A stretch of 64,000 nucleotides of DNA from JAHEME01 sp034435035 (GTDB taxonomy: Bacteria > Chloroflexota > Anaerolineae > Aggregatilineales > UBA3940). Below the pieces are notes generated by a model. That model was not told where the DNA came from. It was given only the letters and a program-made list of their open reading frames with translations, and did no database searches. The stretch covers positions 1 to 64,000 of the forward strand of contig DAOTXW010000040.1 in NCBI GenBank assembly GCA_034435035.1, written 5' to 3'. A program made the translations under genes and the position numbers. This document shows, in pieces, positions 60,318 to 64,000 of this stretch. Numbering within the stretch: position 1 is the first letter of the stretch; every line of letters starts with the position of its first letter.

Positions 60318-60335
60318 ATATGCAAATCCGCATAC
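60318..60335 (-). promoter_or_regulatory. Candidate ArsR operator
   Basis: ATATGC-AAATCC-GCATAC is an inverted repeat with one mismatch, 27-44 nt upstream of the arsR start. ArsR-family operators commonly are 12-2-12-like or short dyads in this position. The assignment rests on position and symmetry only. Confidence 0.5.
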
Positions 60336-60405
60336 ATTGACATCACTATACAGGCAGGGCGCAAGACGCCATTAGTGTGATCTGTCACAAGTTGGCATGA
60401 CGAAA

Positions 60406-60448
60406 GTCATAAGCGGCACTTATGTAGGCCATAAGTGCCGCTTATGAC
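60406..60448. repeat. Perfect 19-bp inverted repeat built from two CATAAG-N5-CTTATG dyads
   Basis: GTCATAAGCGGCACTTATG is followed by TAGGC and then its exact reverse complement. Each arm is itself a dyad (CATAAG-N5-CTTATG). It lies between the rlmN stop (60481) and the arsR start. On the minus strand it is followed by TTTCG. It could be the rlmN terminator, a double operator for the sulfur operon, or a small mobile repeat. Confidence 0.7.
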
Positions 60449-60480
60449 ATCTGAATCTGGCCGAGGCGGCGAGCAGCGAT

Positions 60481-61578
60481 CTAAGCGGTATGCGGCGAGG
60501 ACGAAACAGCCGGGTGCGAACGCTGCTGGATGGCAGCCTTCAGTTGACCGCAGCCAGCGCTGATGTCTATCCCGCGGCGCACCCGTATCGTGGCGGGGAT
60601 CCCGTAGGAAGCGAGAATGGCCGTGAAACGTTCCAGCCTGGCCGGTTCGGAGGGCTGGCCATGGTACTTGCCCGTCGGATTCAGAGGGATGATGTTGACA
60701 TGACACAGCAGGCCCGTCAGCAGGCCTCCCAGGGCGTGGGCCTGCGCCTCGGTATCGTTCTCACCGGCAATGGCGGCCCATTCAAACGTCACACGCCGCC
60801 CGCTCACGGCCAGATACTCTTTGACCGCATCGAGCAGCTCACGGATCGGGTAGCGGCGGTTGATCGGGAGCAGGGAGGTGCGCTCCTCATCGGTGGCTGC
60901 GTGCAGAGAGATGGCAAGACGCACCTGCAGGCCCTCCTGCGCAAAGCGCCGGATAGCGGGCGCCAGCCCGACGGTGCTGACAGTGATGTGTCGCTGGCCG
61001 ATACCAAGCCCATCCGGATCGGTCAGCCGATGGATCGCCGCCAGCGTCTGGTCGTAGTTGTGGAACGGTTCTCCCATGCCCATCAATACCACATTGCTAA
61101 GGCGCTCACCCTCTCCGTGCAGGATGCGTGCCACGTGGAGCGCCTGTTCGACGATCTCCCCGCTGCTGAGGTGACGGGCGAAGCCCATCTGGCCTGTCGC
61201 GCAGAAGATACAGCCCATCGCGCAGCCTGCCTGCGTGGAGATACAGGCTGTTCTCCGGATGCTCTCATAGGCCATCAGTACCGTCTCTATCAACTGTCCG
61301 TCCGGCAGTCGCATCAGATATTTGCGGGTCTCCCCATCAGTGGACTGCTGCTCCCGCACCACGCTCAGATGGCTGAGCACTGTCTCTGCCGCCAGGCGTC
61401 CCCGCAGATCGGCAGGCAGCGTGTGCATGGCTTCGAAGCCGGCCGCCTGCTGACTGTACAGCCACTGCCACAGCTGGCTGGCGCGGTACGGAGGATACCC
61501 CCAGCTGACGATCAGATCCTTCAGCGCACTGCGTTCCAGGTCATAGAGATAGGGAACAGAATCGACGTCAGGGGTCAA
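60481..61578 (-). CDS. rlmN: 23S rRNA/tRNA A2503/A37 methyltransferase RlmN
   Basis: This is a 365-aa radical-SAM enzyme. The iron-sulfur motif CAMGCIFC (CxxxCxxC) lies in ISTQAGCAMGCIFCATGQMGF. GMGEPFHNYD and RRGIDISAGCGQL with the mechanistic Cys follow. It methylates C2 of adenosine in 23S rRNA and some tRNAs. The start is TTG at 61578, overlapping the HAD gene stop (TTGA), so the two are translationally coupled. Confidence 0.93.
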   Translation of the reverse strand: MTPDVDSVPYLYDLERSALKDLIVSWGYPPYRASQLWQWLYSQQAAGFEAMHTLPADLRGRLAAETVLSHLSVVREQQSTDGETRKYLMRLPDGQLIETVLMAYESIRRTACISTQAGCAMGCIFCATGQMGFARHLSSGEIVEQALHVARILHGEGERLSNVVLMGMGEPFHNYDQTLAAIHRLTDPDGLGIGQRHITVSTVGLAPAIRRFAQEGLQVRLAISLHAATDEERTSLLPINRRYPIRELLDAVKEYLAVSGRRVTFEWAAIAGENDTEAQAHALGGLLTGLLCHVNIIPLNPTGKYHGQPSEPARLERFTAILASYGIPATIRVRRGIDISAGCGQLKAAIQQRSHPAVSSSPHTA

Positions 61579-62393
61579 GCCAATGCCCCTTCCAGTTCCG
61601 CAGCCAGATCCGCCAGGCTGTTGAACACAAGGTCCGGCTTCAGCGAACTGGCCTCCACATCGCTGCGCGTCGAGACGCCGGACAGCACCAGGATGGTGGT
61701 CAGCCCAAGCGCCGCAGCCCCGGCGATATCGGTATCCAGCCGGTCGCCGAGCATGACGGTCGTCGAAGGCGTGCTGCCCATACGGCGCAGCGCCATCTCG
61801 AACATAGCAGGAGCAGGCTTGCCGATGATCGTGGGCTGCTGATCAGTGGATGCCATCAGCGCTGCCACGGTCGTCCCGGCGCCCGGCACAAGCCCATCAG
61901 GAGTTGGCAGGGTGCGGTCGGGATTGGTGGCGACAAAGGCCGCGCCATGGTAGCGCACCAGCAGTGTGGCTACGCGCAGCCTGCGCCAGGTCATCTCGCG
62001 ATCCAGCCCTGCGACAACGGCGACGGCTCCCTCCGGAACCTCATCGCCATCGTGCACTTGAAAACCTGCCGCTGCGATGGCTGATTTGACACCGACCTCG
62101 CCGACAACATAGACCCCCCCGCCTGCCGGGAAGCGCTGCTTCAGATAATCGGCAGTCACGGTTGCACTGGTGAAGACAGCAGAGGGCTCCAGTTCCACGC
62201 CGAAGGTGGCCATCTTCTCAACGTAGTGCTCAGGCGGACGCGTGGCATTATTGGTTAGCAGCCCCCACTGGATCCGCCGGCCCTGCAGCGTGGTGAAGAA
62301 CCGGCGAAGCTCCGGCACTGGCTGGTTGCCGTGGTACAGGACGCCGTCTCCGTCGATCAGCATCGTGGTTAAACTGCCTAATCGCGTATTCAT
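61575..62393 (-). CDS. HAD-IIA (NagD/PGP-like) phosphatase
   Basis: This is a 272-aa HAD-family hydrolase. Motif I is LIDGDGVLYHGN, motif II GLLTNNATRPPEHY, the late Lys is in IIGKPAPAMF and motif IV is VMLGDRLDTDIAGAA. It is like the NagD/4-nitrophenylphosphatase and phosphoglycolate phosphatase group, with the substrate unknown. The ATG at 62393 is preferred to a GTG at 62399 because a TATAAT lies 8 nt before it. Confidence 0.87.
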   Translation of the reverse strand: MNTRLGSLTTMLIDGDGVLYHGNQPVPELRRFFTTLQGRRIQWGLLTNNATRPPEHYVEKMATFGVELEPSAVFTSATVTADYLKQRFPAGGGVYVVGEVGVKSAIAAAGFQVHDGDEVPEGAVAVVAGLDREMTWRRLRVATLLVRYHGAAFVATNPDRTLPTPDGLVPGAGTTVAALMASTDQQPTIIGKPAPAMFEMALRRMGSTPSTTVMLGDRLDTDIAGAAALGLTTILVLSGVSTRSDVEASSLKPDLVFNSLADLAAELEGALA

Positions 62394-62401
62394 GGTCACA
62401 G

Positions 62402-62410
62402 ATTATACCA
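62402..62410 (-). promoter_or_regulatory. Extended -10 promoter of the HAD phosphatase gene
   Basis: TGGTATAAT on the minus strand ends 8 nt before the ATG at 62393, so the mRNA would be nearly leaderless. No -35 match is seen at 16-18 bp, which fits an extended -10 promoter. Confidence 0.55.
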
Positions 62411-62477
62411 TGCCGATCCGCGCCAAATGGCGCTCCGCTCCAGGTGTAAACCTGACGACAAATCGCGTGTTTTAAGT

Positions 62478-62501
62478 CGCAGTCAGATGCGTTAAACTGC
62501 G
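62478..62501 (+). promoter_or_regulatory. Dyad before the membrane-cupredoxin gene
   Basis: CGCAGT and ACTGCG form a 6-bp inverted repeat with a 12-nt spacer, about 50 nt upstream of the gene at 62549. It might be an operator of the metal-related pair that follows. Confidence 0.3.
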
Positions 62502-62548
62502 AATATCAATTTCCGAGCGCTGGACCGGCTGAGTGAGGGCTCACATTC

Positions 62549-63604
62549 ATGAACCCATGGGTCATCTTTCTGACGGGGCTGACGACAGGAGGGCTGACGT
62601 GCCTTGCTGTCCAGGGAGGCTTGCTGGCCACGGCTATCACCCGTCCTGTTGTGGTTGAGGAAGCCGCTGGCGCCCGGCGCAGTGCCCGCGCGTCGGCGCC
62701 GGCTCAGACGGGGATCCAGGTAGCCCGTGATCCCCGGCCTGTCGCGTACTTCCTCGTTGCTAAGCTCCTGGCCTACACGATACTGGGTGCGCTGCTGGGT
62801 ATACTGGGCTCGGCGCTGCGCCTCACGTCGGCGGTGCAGGCTGCGATGCTGATCGTCGCCGGGCTGTTCATGGTTGCCACAGCCCTGAACATGCTCAATG
62901 TGCATCCCGTCTTCCGCTATGCGGCCATTCAGCCGCCGCGCTTCATCACCCGCGCCATGCGGAACCGGGCGAAGAGTCAGGACGCCTTCGCGCCGGCGGT
63001 GCTGGGGCTGATGACGATCTTCATCCCCTGCGGCACCACGCAGGCCATGGAAGTGCTGGCCATCAGCCTGGCCAACCCCCTGCAGGGAGCACTCGTTATG
63101 TTCCTGTTTGTGCTGGGGACCTCGCCAACCTTCTTCGTGCTCGGCTTCCTTGCAACCCAACTGCGCGGCAGGATACAGGCAGCGTTCGCTGTCATTGCGG
63201 CGCTGCTGGTGCTGATCACGGGTCTGCTGGCGATGGACAACGGCCTGAATCTGCTGGATGCGCCGTTCGCGCCCCGGCGGATCATCGCTTCCCTGCTGGG
63301 GCCGGCACCGGTGGGTTCGGAAGCAGTGATGGTGGATGGAGTGCAGCAGCTGACGCTCTCAGCCACCAATGATGGCTACACCCCCACGGTCCTTGCCGCT
63401 GCCAGTGGGGCGCCGATCCGGCTGTGGCTGGAAACAAATGAGACATTCGGCTGCTCGCGTGCCTTCCTGATACCCAGCCTCGGGGTTCAGGAGATCCTTC
63501 CCGAGACAGGCCGCGTGCCGATCGATATCCCCGCGCAGCAGCCCGGTCAGCTCCGCTTCACCTGCGCGATGGGAATGTATACCGGTGTCATCCTGATCAA
63601 CTGA
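62549..63604 (+). CDS. UreH/DsbD-like membrane protein with C-terminal cupredoxin-like domain
   Basis: This is a 351-aa protein. About six hydrophobic segments (residues 3-235) resemble the COG2836 UreH/DsbD_2 group: LTTGGLTCLAVQGGLLA and LMTIFIPCGTTQAMEVLA. Residues about 255-351 form a blue-copper-like domain with ETFGCSRAFLIP and LRFTCAMGMYTG, giving Cys, His-poor but Cys/Met-rich ligands. It is probably involved in copper or heavy-metal handling. It is followed 22 nt later by a metal-chaperone gene. Confidence 0.8.
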   Translation: MNPWVIFLTGLTTGGLTCLAVQGGLLATAITRPVVVEEAAGARRSARASAPAQTGIQVARDPRPVAYFLVAKLLAYTILGALLGILGSALRLTSAVQAAMLIVAGLFMVATALNMLNVHPVFRYAAIQPPRFITRAMRNRAKSQDAFAPAVLGLMTIFIPCGTTQAMEVLAISLANPLQGALVMFLFVLGTSPTFFVLGFLATQLRGRIQAAFAVIAALLVLITGLLAMDNGLNLLDAPFAPRRIIASLLGPAPVGSEAVMVDGVQQLTLSATNDGYTPTVLAAASGAPIRLWLETNETFGCSRAFLIPSLGVQEILPETGRVPIDIPAQQPGQLRFTCAMGMYTGVILIN

Positions 63605-63626
63605 GGCCAATCCGCTGGAGGAAGCT

Positions 63627-63851
63627 GTGATCAAGCAGCGTTTTACCATCGAGGGGATGCATTGCACTGGCTGTGTGATGGCGGTCGAGGGCGCCATCGA
63701 AGACCTGGCCGGCGTGAAGGCAGCCAGGGCCAATTATGTCCGCCAGTTGGCCGATGTGGAATTCGACGAAACGCGCGTCAGCATTGACCAGATCGTGGAA
63801 GCGATCGCCAACGCAGGCTACCAGGCTCGCCCGGCGCCGCCGGGAAAGTGA
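63627..63851 (+). CDS. Heavy-metal-associated (HMA) domain copper chaperone
   Basis: This is a 74-aa single HMA domain. GMHCTGCVMAVEGAIEDLAGV has the CxxC metal site. It resembles CopZ, which passes Cu(I) to transporters and membrane proteins. It lies in an apparent operon with the membrane-cupredoxin gene. Confidence 0.9.
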   Translation: MIKQRFTIEGMHCTGCVMAVEGAIEDLAGVKAARANYVRQLADVEFDETRVSIDQIVEAIANAGYQARPAPPGK

Positions 63852-63914
63852 CTTCCGTCGCTGACGACCGCACCTCTAACCCTGTCCGGCTGACGCAGAC
63901 CCTTCTCCTGCCTG

Positions 63915-63944
63915 TTGCCGGCCTCCCTGTGGGTTCGCTATACT
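63915..63944 (+). promoter_or_regulatory. Candidate promoter at the window end
   Basis: TTGCCG (63915-63920) and TATACT (63939-63944) are separated by 18 bp, facing the right end of the window. The start would be near 63951. Confidence 0.5.
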
Positions 63945-63957
63945 AGGCCCCTCATCG

Positions 63958-63979
63958 CTGCGGAGAAAAGGCTCCGCAG
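63958..63979 (+). promoter_or_regulatory. Hairpin in the predicted leader
   Basis: CTGCGGAG-AAAAGG-CTCCGCAG is a perfect 8-bp stem just after the predicted start of transcription. It lies in the leader of a gene beyond the window or in a small RNA. Confidence 0.4.
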
Positions 63980-64000
63980 GCTGTGCTTGCCGTAACGCCA

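Noticed and set aside
60337..60342. TTGACA on the plus strand upstream of arsR
   Set aside because: It points away from arsR, no -10 is found at the right distance, and no plus-strand gene follows.
60490..61842. Plus-strand open frame of 450 codons opposite rlmN
   Set aside because: It is antisense to a clear radical-SAM gene with no motif of its own.
1..64000. Insertion sequences, prophage, CRISPR arrays, restriction or toxin-antitoxin systems
   Set aside because: I found no transposase, integrase, phage structural, cas, methylase-endonuclease or toxin-antitoxin pattern in any plausible reading frame.

Overview
This 64 kb window is GC-rich bacterial chromosome, densely coded and free of visible insertion sequences, prophage or CRISPR arrays. 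Several features suggest a member of the Chloroflexota, probably Anaerolineae-like. These are the long uninterrupted S10-spc-alpha ribosomal block, the rpmF/DivIVA-like/coaD/recG/FakB/FakA/Asp23 neighbourhood, an archaeal-like COG2403 GTPase and COG2521 methyltransferase, a tRNA without encoded CCA, and frequent TTG/GTG starts. That placement is inference from gene content, since no 16S rRNA is present.

Region 1 (1-17964, all +): rpsJ to rpsI, with 30 ribosomal protein genes plus secY, adk, map, rpoA and truA. The order is nearly canonical, but infA is missing between map and rpmJ, where a near-consensus promoter sits instead. L17 has a roughly 55-residue insertion. Structured spacers occur upstream of rpsJ, between rpsJ and rplC, rplF and rplR, rpsD and rpoA, and rpoA and rplQ, and after rpsI.

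Region 2 (18-36.5 kb, mostly +): a COG2521-type methyltransferase, a tetrapyrrole-methylase/MazG fusion, tRNA-Pro(CGG) on the minus strand, a PfkB kinase, a CDP-alcohol phosphatidyltransferase, a divergent Lgt-like protein, an ABC ATPase with a permease fused to a SpoIIM-like domain, and a metallo-beta-lactamase-fold hydrolase. A small minus-strand group follows (cNMP-binding protein, 67-aa protein, STAS-like reading frame). Then come a lytic transglycosylase, Hsp20, Lon, a receiver-only response regulator, a PHP/AlbA_2-like fusion, a MogA-like protein and a GPH-type transporter.

Region 3 (36.5-54 kb, mostly -): acyl-CoA dehydrogenase, a YkvA-like protein (+), an isoaspartyl peptidase, an alpha/beta hydrolase, a COG2403 GTPase, TatC and a TatA/B-like protein, NusB, Asp23, FabG and FabD, then rpmF behind a consensus promoter. 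Upstream lies a long minus-strand operon, asp23-fakA-fakB-fakB-recG-coaD-divIVA-like. This brings fatty-acid synthesis, fatty-acid activation and ribosome genes together.

Region 4 (54-64 kb): rpmB with promoter and terminator, rpe, a two-domain RNase H, and a sulfur operon (arsR-sqr-DUF1641-tusE-like-dsrE-like) with a lysR gene beyond a strong hairpin. Next are rlmN with an unusual perfect double dyad downstream, a HAD phosphatase, and a membrane protein with a cupredoxin-like tail followed by a heavy-metal-associated chaperone. The sulfur operon is the most coherent accessory function: sulfide oxidation by SQR followed by persulfide handling by DsrE/TusE-type carriers, probably under ArsR control. 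The PHP/AlbA_2-like fusion and the ABC-2/SpoIIM-like fusion are the least described proteins here.
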